NCBI GenBank assembly: GCA_020349965.1
Contig: CP070705.1
Location: forward strand, 1,750,355 to 1,808,357
DNA: 58,003 bases
Direction of reading: 5' to 3'
DNA from: Caldifarciminota bacterium
Lineage (GTDB): Bacteria > Hydrothermota > Tepidihabitantia > SM23-42
Positions 17,321-24,758 of the stretch are shown piece after piece (the first letter of the stretch is position 1; every line of letters starts with the position of its first letter). The notes beneath the pieces were generated by a model. It did not search any database and was not told the DNA's origin. It saw only the letters and a program-made list of their open reading frames with translations. A program made the position numbers and the translations under genes.

Positions 17321-18976
17321 ATGAGAAAATGCATATTTCTTCTGTTGGTTTTGCTTGGCTCCAGTATAGCGCAGGAATCAGGCGCCAGATATTTGATCGT
17401 TGCGCCAGATGATTTATTCGGCGTGATCCAGCCGCTCGCGCAATGGAAGAACAGAATGGGATTGAGGACAAAGATCGTTAAGCTATCACAGATCGGATAC
17501 TCAGCGGCTGCCATCAAGGCCTACGTCGACAATGCGTATAATACCTGGCCGACCAAACCCGAATATCTCCTGCTGGTGGGTGCCCCCAATTACATACCTT
17601 TCTTCTATTTCTCTGCAGGCAATTGCTATTCGGACAATTATTACACCAACATGGATGCGGATATCTACAACGAAATATTGTCCGGCCGTTTAAATGTACA
17701 CAATCCCACGGAAGCACAGACCGTGGTGAATAAGATCCTCTTGTATGAGAAGACACCGGATCTTGAGGATTCGCTTTGGTTCATTGGGGCATGTCTGATC
17801 GTCAATGAGGATTACAGTACGTACCCGCCGCCACCTTACGGCGATGATTCGATCTACTGGAGTGACATCCGGCACGCAAAAAGTTTGATGTTGGCGCATG
17901 GATACAACACAGTTGACACGCTTTCGGACCTGCTCGGCAACAGTGCGAGCACTATCATCAACCGAGTGAATTCTGGAAGGGCGTTCGTTCTCTACCGGGG
18001 GAGCGCTACGAATGTCTGGTATTATCCTTTCTCTGTTGATCCGAACGTTACCCAGAACGGGAGCAAACTGCCGATCGTGCTTTCCATAACCTGTGGAACG
18101 CTCAGTGCAAGCTCTTCACCGACGACGTCGGAGAAATGGGCTTATACCGGCTCGGCGACTACGCCGAGAGGTGCCGCAGGCTACTATGCCACGACAACCA
18201 GCGGCAGCAATATTTCCCATCTGAGGAGCGCGGTGTGCAAAGGCTTTTTCAATGCTCTGTTCGACGAGAAGAAGCAAACATTCGGCGAGGCGTGCGAAGG
18301 TGGTCGGTTGAATGTCTACAATATGTATTCTTCGTCAAGTGAATATAGAGGATTCACGACAATCGGTGACCCATCGATGAGAATCTGGACCGCGATTCCC
18401 AAACGGCTCGATGTGTATCATGATTCTACCTTGACAGTGGATGCCGAATCGTTACGCATCGATGTGCTCTGTAATGAGTCACCGGTTGATTCTGCGCTGG
18501 TGTGTGTGCTGATCGATACCACCGTGTATGAATACGGCTATACCGAGAACAATGGCCAGATTATCTTCAGGTTTGACACGCTTGTGCAGGGCAATATGCA
18601 TATCACGGTAACTGCTGACAATAAGATCCCGTATCTCGATTCAATACCAGTCGGCGAGATCGGTGTCGGCGAAATGACTCCTGCGGTCGAGGAAATCGGA
18701 TCGTACGTTGAGGTCTCGCCAAATCCGTTTACGAAGCTGGCCACGGTCAGCTTCGGCATAGGGCATGGAGCAGAGCGCATGGAGCTCAACATCTACGATG
18801 CGAGCGGACGTTTGGTAAAATCCTTTTATCATGGATCGGGTATCGTGGATCGTGAATCAGTCGCTTCGTGGAATGGTCGAGATGACCATGACAGGCAGTT
18901 GCCTGCCGGTGTATATTTTGTGCGACTCACTGCAAACGATGAGGTGAACAGCGTACCGGTCTTGCTGGTCAGGTAA
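17321..18976 (+). CDS. C25 (gingipain)-family protein with altered His site, sorting tail
   Basis: A 551-residue exported protein. Signal peptide at residues 1-17. Residues ~22-375 match the peptidase C25 fold: YLIVAPDDLFGVIQPLAQWK, PEYLLLVGAPNYIP, and the core LPIVLSITCGT with the expected nucleophile Cys258, then FGEACEGG and FTTIGDPSMRIW. The catalytic His of gingipains normally lies in a GHG motif on the preceding strand; here that strand reads VLYRGSATNVW (residues 223-233) and contains no His. The protein may therefore be inactive or use another residue. A linker domain and a T9SS/FlgD tail (residues ~465-551) follow. It has its own promoter and ribosome-binding site and runs convergent to the 19004-19210 gene. 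Confidence 0.87.
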   Translation: MRKCIFLLLVLLGSSIAQESGARYLIVAPDDLFGVIQPLAQWKNRMGLRTKIVKLSQIGYSAAAIKAYVDNAYNTWPTKPEYLLLVGAPNYIPFFYFSAGNCYSDNYYTNMDADIYNEILSGRLNVHNPTEAQTVVNKILLYEKTPDLEDSLWFIGACLIVNEDYSTYPPPPYGDDSIYWSDIRHAKSLMLAHGYNTVDTLSDLLGNSASTIINRVNSGRAFVLYRGSATNVWYYPFSVDPNVTQNGSKLPIVLSITCGTLSASSSPTTSEKWAYTGSATTPRGAAGYYATTTSGSNISHLRSAVCKGFFNALFDEKKQTFGEACEGGRLNVYNMYSSSSEYRGFTTIGDPSMRIWTAIPKRLDVYHDSTLTVDAESLRIDVLCNESPVDSALVCVLIDTTVYEYGYTENNGQIIFRFDTLVQGNMHITVTADNKIPYLDSIPVGEIGVGEMTPAVEEIGSYVEVSPNPFTKLATVSFGIGHGAERMELNIYDASGRLVKSFYHGSGIVDRESVASWNGRDDHDRQLPAGVYFVRLTANDEVNSVPVLLVR

Positions 18977-19003
18977 AGGTAACTAGCGCGACCGGTACAG
19001 TAT

Positions 19004-19210
19004 TTACGTCAATTTGACATTAAACCCGATCTGCAGCAGCTTATAAGTGCCGAATCTTTTCGACGCCGACTTGAATGTAACCGTTTTGGGAAGATTCTGC
19101 ATGATTTCTTCCGCTTGTTCTCGTGGAAAACCGCTTTTTTCAAGAAGCTTAATGCCGTCTTCCGTCGACACCTTGCAATTCTCTATCTTAAGACGCAATT
19201 TAGCTGGCAT
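19004..19210 (-). CDS. Small protein of unknown function (68 residues)
   Basis: A 68-residue basic, cytosolic-looking protein. It has a helix-turn region (VSTEDGIKLLEKSGFPREQAEEIMQNLPKTV) followed by a strand-rich end (TYKLLQIGFNVKLT). I do not recognise the family. It is supported as a real gene by AAGGAGAAGTA directly before the ATG and by a perfect consensus promoter about 100 bases upstream. Confidence 0.65.
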   Translation of the reverse strand: MPAKLRLKIENCKVSTEDGIKLLEKSGFPREQAEEIMQNLPKTVTFKSASKRFGTYKLLQIGFNVKLT

Positions 19211-19311
19211 TACTTCTCCTTTCCTTAGTTCCGCGTCACTCTCTCAAAAATGGTCTTATATCTAAAAACAATGCTACAAAAGCAATATTGTTGCCGATTC
19301 TATCCTTTCTT

Positions 19312-19339
19312 ATTATAACTGATTTATCCTTACTGTCAA
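19312..19339 (-). promoter_or_regulatory. Perfect promoter TTGACA-16-TATAAT for the 68-residue protein gene
   Basis: On the minus strand TTGACA (19334-19339) and TATAAT (19312-19317) are 16 bases apart. The predicted leader is about 95 bases to the ATG at 19210. The stretch 19211-19394 otherwise has no gene. Confidence 0.75.
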
Positions 19340-19394
19340 CTATGCCGGCGTGATCCGATCTCAAACATTCGTAGGTTCGAAATTACAGCGACAT

Positions 19395-19832
19395 TTACCA
19401 AAATTTCTTGCCCCGGATGAACTGTTTGACCCCTTTCCTTTTAAGAATTCGGAGGTTCTTGATGTGTGCGTCATCGTGCACTGCCCGCAAGAAATCGAGC
19501 TTCTGACACTGCTCGAAAGTCTCACATTTCCAGCACCCCACAATCCCTTTCCTTGCACAGCAATTTCTGATCTTACAGGCGGGCGGTCCGCCGCCGCTGC
19601 GGCACATACGCTTGCACCGCAACTTTACCATCATGCCAAGGAGTTCATAGGTTTTATCGTAGTTCCGATATTGCTTGAAGAATTTGCCGATCACACCTGC
19701 AAAGCGGTCGAATTTCGACATACGTAGTTCCTTGCGCAGGTCACGTGAGAGGTCTGCGATCTTACCTTTGTGTATGAAACAGTCGCCGCAAGAAAGCCCG
19801 CAGTAGGCGATAGAACGGATGCTTTTCTGCAT
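19395..19832 (-). CDS. DUF3795-domain cysteine-rich protein
   Basis: A 145-residue protein matching DUF3795: the opening IAYCGLSCGDCFIHKGKIADLSRDLRKEL, a helical centre, and the Cys cluster CKRMCRSGGGPPACKIRNCC followed by GIVGCWKCETFEQC. It has eleven cysteines. Family members are small, cytosolic and common in anaerobic bacteria and archaea; the cysteines probably bind zinc or an iron-sulfur cluster, but no reaction is established. A GAGAGG element precedes the ATG at some distance. It is the second protein of this Cys-rich kind in the window, after the one at 9001. Confidence 0.85.
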   Translation of the reverse strand: MQKSIRSIAYCGLSCGDCFIHKGKIADLSRDLRKELRMSKFDRFAGVIGKFFKQYRNYDKTYELLGMMVKLRCKRMCRSGGGPPACKIRNCCARKGIVGCWKCETFEQCQKLDFLRAVHDDAHIKNLRILKRKGVKQFIRGKKFW

Positions 19833-19914
19833 TTCTATGTTTTCCTCTCGTTGCCCTCGTTACTATTTGCTGGCTAGTGGTGATCGATAATCTTTAGCCT
19901 GTCATTTGCTCCGG

Positions 19915-20934
19915 TTACTTGATCTTGACGATCTTTTCTGGTTGAAAACCATCAATGTAGACGAAATAAACACCTTCCTTAAGATTCTGGCCGACTATGT
20001 TGCTCGTTTGTCTTGCAGTAAGTCTGCCGGTTACGTCGAAGATTCGTATCTCGGTTGGTGGTTCTATCCCTTTTATTTCTGTGCTGTGCAAGAACGGATT
20101 CGGGCCGATCTTCAGATGAGAATAGTTTGCCGTAATAGTCGGTGTTTCCGCAATGCCCACTGCCTCATCGAGTGCTGCAACGGTAGGTAGGTTCATTACT
20201 GTCCAGGCGATCGGTTCAGCCGGTGTAGTCGCGGCCACGTCTCCGGCTGCCCGGTAGTAGACCGTGTCTATTCCATTGAAAACCGGATGCAGCGCAAAAT
20301 TAGAGAAATATAGGTCGGTTGGTGTGAGGTTGCTGATTCCCGCTGTCATGTGGAACGCATTGGCGATGGGATTTATATTTACGTTCGGACAGCCCAGGTT
20401 GTCGCCCATGATGAGAATCCCACCCGTTTCGGAGAGCCAGTCAAAAACATTGTCGATGAACGGCACGTTGTCTGCGTAAGAGAGATACATATTCTCGCAG
20501 AAATTCATGTCGCCGGTCAGCAGCACCCTCTGGTTGTCTTGATCATAAAAGCTCACGAGCGAGTCAACCTCTTCTGCAGTATAAGCGCTGTTCCAATTGT
20601 TGACGAGGTTGATGAGCACTACGTCATACTGCATGAGGTCCACGGTGTGCACGCCGGTACCGCAATAATCAACGGTGTAGCCGCTGTCGGCAAGATTTGC
20701 GAGAAGAGTTGAATAGCGGATAGAGGGGACATAGTTGAGGTATGTGCCGTGGGTGGTATCCCATAAGACGCTGTGCTGCCTCAGCGGTCCGACTGTCGGG
20801 GTCTCTACTTTTTCGTGAACTAGGACAGCGGGGCAGCCAGTTGTCACATCGGTCGGCATTGCATCAGCGTGTAACATATGCGTGAAACCGATTAGCGCAA
20901 TTAAGACAGTAAGCACACTACTTTGACGAACCAT
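19915..20934 (-). CDS. Secreted protein with ThuA/DUF4350-like domain and sorting tail
   Basis: A 339-residue exported protein. The start is ATG 20934, preceded by AAAGGAGGATAGT; the frame is open ten codons further without a ribosome-binding site. A signal peptide covers residues 1-24. The region after residue ~55 (HSVLWDTTHGTYLNY..., then MQYDVVLINLVNNWNSAYTAEEVDSLVSF, then RVLLTGD and GGILIMGDNLG) resembles glutamine-amidotransferase-like DUF4350/ThuA domains, without a catalytic Cys that I can identify. It ends in a short sorting tail (LKIGPNPFLHSTEI, EIRIFDVTGRL, EGVYFVYIDGFQPEKIVKIK). Role unknown; surface-located. Confidence 0.8.
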   Translation of the reverse strand: MVRQSSVLTVLIALIGFTHMLHADAMPTDVTTGCPAVLVHEKVETPTVGPLRQHSVLWDTTHGTYLNYVPSIRYSTLLANLADSGYTVDYCGTGVHTVDLMQYDVVLINLVNNWNSAYTAEEVDSLVSFYDQDNQRVLLTGDMNFCENMYLSYADNVPFIDNVFDWLSETGGILIMGDNLGCPNVNINPIANAFHMTAGISNLTPTDLYFSNFALHPVFNGIDTVYYRAAGDVAATTPAEPIAWTVMNLPTVAALDEAVGIAETPTITANYSHLKIGPNPFLHSTEIKGIEPPTEIRIFDVTGRLTARQTSNIVGQNLKEGVYFVYIDGFQPEKIVKIK

Positions 20935-20984
20935 ACTATCCTCCTTTACTTTACAGAATTGCACGTAATACTATGCATGAACAC

Positions 20985-21329
20985 CTATGTCTTACTCCAC
21001 AGTCCCATGATATTGCCTGAGGGGTCTGTGAATAGACCGTAGAAACCGAACTCGGGCGAAATGGCGGTTTTTTCCTTTACTTTTCTGCCGCCGGCTGATT
21101 CGATTTCACTCAGTTTTTTTGTAATATCTTCCACCTCAATGTAGAGGATGACGCCGTTCTCAGATGGTTTGCTGTCTTGGGTCAAACCGCCGCTTTGGTT
21201 CTCGCCAGTTGTAAACATGACATAGTTCGGCATATCCTCCGCCATTTTCCAACCGAACAGTTTTCCGTAAAAAACCTTTGATTTTTGCGAATCTGTCGTT
21301 GGTATCTCTATGTGGGCAAATCCATACAT
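20985..21329 (-). CDS. VOC-family (glyoxalase/dioxygenase-fold) protein
   Basis: A 114-residue protein of the vicinal oxygen chelate superfamily with two beta-alpha-beta-beta-beta halves. The first half is FAHIEIPTTDSQKSKVFYGKLFGWKM...YVMFTTG; the second is VILYIEVEDITKKLSEIESAGG...FGFYGLFTDPSGNIMGLW. Possible metal ligands are His6 in the first strand and the Glu/Asp of the C-terminal strands, but one typical ligand pair is not obvious. Family members include glyoxalase I, dioxygenases and antibiotic-binding proteins; which applies here is unknown. The ribosome-binding site is GAAAGGAGGAATC. Its promoter has an unusual inverted-repeat spacer, suggesting inducible expression. Confidence 0.85.
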   Translation of the reverse strand: MYGFAHIEIPTTDSQKSKVFYGKLFGWKMAEDMPNYVMFTTGENQSGGLTQDSKPSENGVILYIEVEDITKKLSEIESAGGRKVKEKTAISPEFGFYGLFTDPSGNIMGLWSKT

Positions 21330-21348
21330 GATTCCTCCTTTCCAGCAT

Positions 21349-21378
21349 AGTATAACACGCGGGGGAGCGTGTTGTCAA
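21349..21378 (-). promoter_or_regulatory. VOC-gene promoter TTGACA-18-TATACT with a dyad filling the spacer
   Basis: On the minus strand TTGACA (21373-21378) and TATACT (21349-21354) flank an 18-base spacer. That spacer is an inverted repeat ACACGC-6 bases-GCGTGT covering it exactly (21355-21372). The long spacer with a dyad between the boxes is the layout of MerR-type regulated promoters; the regulator gene is not in the window. Confidence 0.65.
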
Positions 21379-21390
21379 GCAAAAGGGGAC

Positions 21391-21483
21391 AGGCATATAC
21401 TTTCAAACTTTTGCCAGTACTTCGGAACTTCTCCTCGTAAATTCATTCAATGTCGAAACAGAAAAGTTTAAAAGTATATGCCT
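21391..21483. repeat. REPIN-like element with 22-base imperfect inverted repeats
   Basis: AGGCATATACTTTCAAACTT (21391-21410, plus TT) and its complement at 21462-21483 match at 21 of 22 positions across a 49-base centre. GGGGAC directly outside the left end is partly mirrored on the right. There is no ORF inside. It separates the divergent VOC and lipoprotein genes. Confidence 0.65.
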
Positions 21484-21496
21484 ATCACCATCGATA

Positions 21497-21524
21497 TTGA
21501 CATGAGGAGGCGGATTTATACACT
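21497..21524 (+). promoter_or_regulatory. Promoter TTGACA-16-TACACT for the 21556 gene
   Basis: TTGACA at 21497-21502 and TACACT at 21519-21524 with a 16-base spacer. The leader is about 25 bases, with GGGAGGAAGG before ATG 21556. Confidence 0.5.
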
Positions 21525-21555
21525 ATCACATATTCTGTATACCCAGGGAGGAAGG

Positions 21556-21960
21556 ATGAAGAAGCTATCGCTGTACCTGTTGGTGATCTCTATCGTCGGG
21601 ATGAACTGTGGTGGCGAACAGTATACAAGGTTGAATCTTGTCTTCGGCGAACAGCCTGAGGGTGGTAGGGATGTCACAGAAATCAGGTGTTATGTTGTTG
21701 GCCGTCTGGAGGGAGGTTCTACACCGATACAAGCAACTCTGCAGGCATGGTGGGCTGATGAGATCGGCGTCGATGATACACTGTACGCATATGACACGTG
21801 GACATTCAGGTATGACGATGTTTTCGAAGAACTGCGGATCATATTGCAGACACCGCCGGGTTATGTCTGGCTCGGATATTTCTGGTTCAGCTGTTACTGG
21901 ACGGACGGGGACGGTACGTACAACGAGATATTCAGCGACACGGCATACTGCTATCAGTGA
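21556..21960 (+). CDS. Small exported protein or lipoprotein of unknown function
   Basis: A 134-residue protein. The start is ATG 21556 behind GGGAGGAAGG; the frame is open upstream to 21478, but that stretch covers the promoter. Residues 1-18 form a signal ending in Cys18 (LYLLVISIVGMNC), a weak lipobox. The mature part is rich in aromatic residues and strands (AWWADEIGVDDTLYAYDTWTFRYDD, WLGYFWFSCYWTDGDGTYNE). It looks like a small beta-sandwich; the family is not recognised. Confidence 0.7.
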   Translation: MKKLSLYLLVISIVGMNCGGEQYTRLNLVFGEQPEGGRDVTEIRCYVVGRLEGGSTPIQATLQAWWADEIGVDDTLYAYDTWTFRYDDVFEELRIILQTPPGYVWLGYFWFSCYWTDGDGTYNEIFSDTAYCYQ

Positions 21961-22070
21961 GGTGCTGACAAGTTAACACACTTCTCGGCGAGAGTGGCCA
22001 GTACGCCGAACCGTGGAGATGGAGGGCGAACACAAGTAACATCGCCGTAACCTTTCTTTCATCGCTGTAA

Positions 22071-22095
22071 TCATGGAAGGCGAAGCCTTCCGGGT
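22071..22095. repeat. Repeat hairpin, copy 1 (second copy at 37434)
   Basis: A stem GGAAGGC / GCCTTCC with a GAA loop sits inside a 25-base block that is identical at 37434-37458. Similarity extends leftwards through ACATCGC(C/T)GTAA. It touches the stop codon of the HerA-type ATPase gene. There is no T-run on either strand. Confidence 0.75.
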
Positions 22096-24614
22096 TAAGG
22101 TTTGCGCCAGGCAGATATGCGCGCGCTTGTCTCGGTGCCGCTGGCAGTTCGATATCCGATTTCCCAATAAGGGATCCAGGTGAGACTCACCATTTCCACG
22201 GCGCAATCGCTCTTCTTTGGTCTTACCTTATAGGTCGTGATTTTCTCAATCTTCGTCGCCCAGAGATCATTGATATCATCGACATTGTGTTCCATCCGAC
22301 TACGGATTTCCTGGACTTCGTTCTGGAGTCTGGCGATCTCCCTTACTGATTCATCAACGTCTGCCTTTGCCTTTGCGGTCATGCGTCTCTTGCGGGCTGC
22401 TTTGGAGAAGGCGGTGGTTGGCCGGCGCCGGCCAAATACCCCTAACACGCTTATGATACTCTCTCCTGCAGAGAAGATCTCTTCCCGTTTGTGCCCGGCG
22501 TATCTTGCCTGATCCTGAGTCAATTCCTGTTGTTCTTCGTAGAGTTTTGATTCGAGCCTCTGGAGTTGGGCGGTGTATTTACGCCTTAGTTTATCCACTT
22601 CAGCATCCCGTTTTTCCCGAATGAAATGCTGGACTCTTATCCTGAATTCGTGCTCCGATTCATATGGTTGTCCGTAGATATTGGCGATTGCATGGTAATA
22701 CAAATTCAACACATTTTGGTGGCACAGGTAGTCTAGAAAATCCTTGGATAATGCTTTGAACTTGGCCGGAGTGTTAAGTTGCTTTGGTACTGGTCCGAAC
22801 CGGGCATCAGCCTCAGGTTGTTGAGCCAGGACGGTGGGGTCAATGTCGACACATTCTGCGTCTTCCCAGCGTATCATTCCGCTGACTTTTGACGGGTCGA
22901 CAAGCAATACTTTTTTCTGAAGTTCATCGATATGGATCTTGCGGTCGATGAAGTGGATGTTTCCCCATGCCAGCAGGCTTGGCTCGTAAACGAGTGTACT
23001 TTGGGTCTGCTCAGTCTTCTGGTGGATCTGTTCGGCCAGGGCAGTGAGCGCATCGACACTGTTCACCCGAACCGGGAGGAAAGTCTGCGGTAATTCTGGG
23101 GACAACCGCGGAAGATCTTCAGTGTATTTTGCGGCAATGGACGGTCGTGGCATAGGTTCTGCAGAAGGTTGAGTTGCGGCGGCAGCCGGCGCTTTTTCCT
23201 CCGTAATGCCAGCCATGAGGTCTTTGAGCTGAATACGGGTGAGCGGGCCCCGTAAATAACTCATCGCCCATCTTGTCTGGAAGATAATCGCGTGATCAGC
23301 ATGGACATTGTGGAGCAGGAAAACGCGTGTGCCGAGCGAAGAGATACTCTGGTTGAGCTGACGCCGGTTCATCTTGCTGCCGGCTTCGCTGATCGCCGAC
23401 TCTAATCCATCCAGGACACGCATTTTGTCCCGGTCGGTCTGCAGCTTGCCGATGAACCAGGCGCCGGCATTTGTCAGTCCCTTGTAATCAAGGTCAACCG
23501 GGTTCTGCGTGGTGAGCACGACGCCAAAACCAAAGGCACGCGCCTGCTTCAATAAGGTGAGCAGGGGTTTCTTTGATGGAGGGTTTGCGACCGGCGGGAA
23601 AAATCCGAATACCTCGTCAAAGTAGAGCAGGGCGCGCAGACTTGTTGTGCCCGATTGTTGTCTCACCCAAGTGAGAACCTGTTCAAGCAGTAGCGTGACG
23701 AAGAACATCCGCTGCTGATCGCTGAGATGGGCAATGTAGAAGATGCTGTGACGCGGTTTTCCGTCGGGAGAGTACAAGATCCGGGAGATATCAAAAGGCT
23801 CACCCTGCAGCCATAAGTCAAAACTCGGCGCGGCAATAATATTGTTAAGCAACATCGCCAATTCAAACCGTTCTTTTTCCGGGAAAAAGGTGTCGGTATC
23901 AAAGACACCCAATTGACGGACCGGCGGCGTCTGGATCGCGGCAATGAGTTTGGCAAGATCAAGGTCTTCGCCGCGGCGCCAGAAGTTTTCGAAAATATTG
24001 GACAGCAGAATGTGCTCGCGGCTCCTTATCGGGTCGGCATCAATGCCGACAAGACCGATCAGGGCGCTTACCGTACCCTGAATCTTGTCACGCAATAATT
24101 CCTCATTTTCACTCCAACTTAGTTTGGGCGCACTGAGTGATGACAGAATGGAGACGGACAGTCCGGCATCAGAACCCGGGGTATAGATGAGAAAATCTGC
24201 GCTTTGTTTGAACATGCGGATGCGCTCCGAACCCTGATCCCATTCTTTGAGGCCGTTTTGCCATGTCTGGGCAATGTACTTGGCGTATTGTTCCGTTGTC
24301 ATATCCTTGCGGCGCGCATCGTCGGGATTTACCCATGGCGCAAAATCTTCAGGCCGCAGGTCAGGGAATGCGAGCAGCATATTGGTGATATCGCCTTTTG
24401 GATCGATTATTATTGCCGGGACACTATCGATCGCAGCTTCCTCGAGCAGATCAATGCATAGACCGGTCTTGCCCGAACCCGTCATTCCGACACAGACCGC
24501 ATGTGTGGTCAGGTCGCGGGCGTCGTACATGACCAAATGCTCGAGCAGTTTCTTTGCAGCGAGGTCGTACTCCTTGCCGAGATAAAAGCTGCCGAGTTTT
24601 TCAAAGGGCTGCAT
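22095..24614 (-). CDS. HerA/FtsK-type ATP-binding protein (DUF87-like)
   Basis: An 839-residue protein. Residues ~1-460 form a HerA/FtsK-superfamily ATPase: KEYDLAAKKLLEHLVMYDARDLTTHAVCVGMTGSGKT with Walker A GMTGSGKT, then AIIIDPKGDI, Walker B ALLYFDEVF and the sensor-like VVLTTQNPVDLDYKGL. Residues ~480-840 are a linker and charged coiled coils (VDKLRRKYTAQLQRLESKLYEEQQELTQD...) ending in a small conserved-looking domain (VEMVSLTWIPYWEIGYRTAS). HerA-like ATPases move DNA or remodel protein complexes; the NurA nuclease partner is absent here, so the function is open. The start is ATG 24614 with AAGGAGGTTTGTC; a likely promoter lies 80-105 bases upstream. It is probably a single-gene transcript. 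Confidence 0.88.
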   Translation of the reverse strand: MQPFEKLGSFYLGKEYDLAAKKLLEHLVMYDARDLTTHAVCVGMTGSGKTGLCIDLLEEAAIDSVPAIIIDPKGDITNMLLAFPDLRPEDFAPWVNPDDARRKDMTTEQYAKYIAQTWQNGLKEWDQGSERIRMFKQSADFLIYTPGSDAGLSVSILSSLSAPKLSWSENEELLRDKIQGTVSALIGLVGIDADPIRSREHILLSNIFENFWRRGEDLDLAKLIAAIQTPPVRQLGVFDTDTFFPEKERFELAMLLNNIIAAPSFDLWLQGEPFDISRILYSPDGKPRHSIFYIAHLSDQQRMFFVTLLLEQVLTWVRQQSGTTSLRALLYFDEVFGFFPPVANPPSKKPLLTLLKQARAFGFGVVLTTQNPVDLDYKGLTNAGAWFIGKLQTDRDKMRVLDGLESAISEAGSKMNRRQLNQSISSLGTRVFLLHNVHADHAIIFQTRWAMSYLRGPLTRIQLKDLMAGITEEKAPAAAATQPSAEPMPRPSIAAKYTEDLPRLSPELPQTFLPVRVNSVDALTALAEQIHQKTEQTQSTLVYEPSLLAWGNIHFIDRKIHIDELQKKVLLVDPSKVSGMIRWEDAECVDIDPTVLAQQPEADARFGPVPKQLNTPAKFKALSKDFLDYLCHQNVLNLYYHAIANIYGQPYESEHEFRIRVQHFIREKRDAEVDKLRRKYTAQLQRLESKLYEEQQELTQDQARYAGHKREEIFSAGESIISVLGVFGRRRPTTAFSKAARKRRMTAKAKADVDESVREIARLQNEVQEIRSRMEHNVDDINDLWATKIEKITTYKVRPKKSDCAVEMVSLTWIPYWEIGYRTASGTETSARISAWRKP

Positions 24615-24690
24615 GACAAACCTCCTTATGCACAATGTCTACGAAAATGAATTCACTGCCGTTGGGCAGGATGAAATGGCATACACTACT

Positions 24691-24718
24691 AATACAATAC
24701 CTGGTGATTTCATATCAA
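24691..24718 (-). promoter_or_regulatory. Possible promoter TTGATA-16-TGTATT for the HerA-type gene
   Basis: On the minus strand TTGATA (24713-24718) and TGTATT (24691-24696) are 16 bases apart, the spacing most common in this window. Both boxes are imperfect. Confidence 0.4.
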
Positions 24719-24758
24719 TGACCTCGAAGTATGGCAACATCCACATCTCACAAATTCG

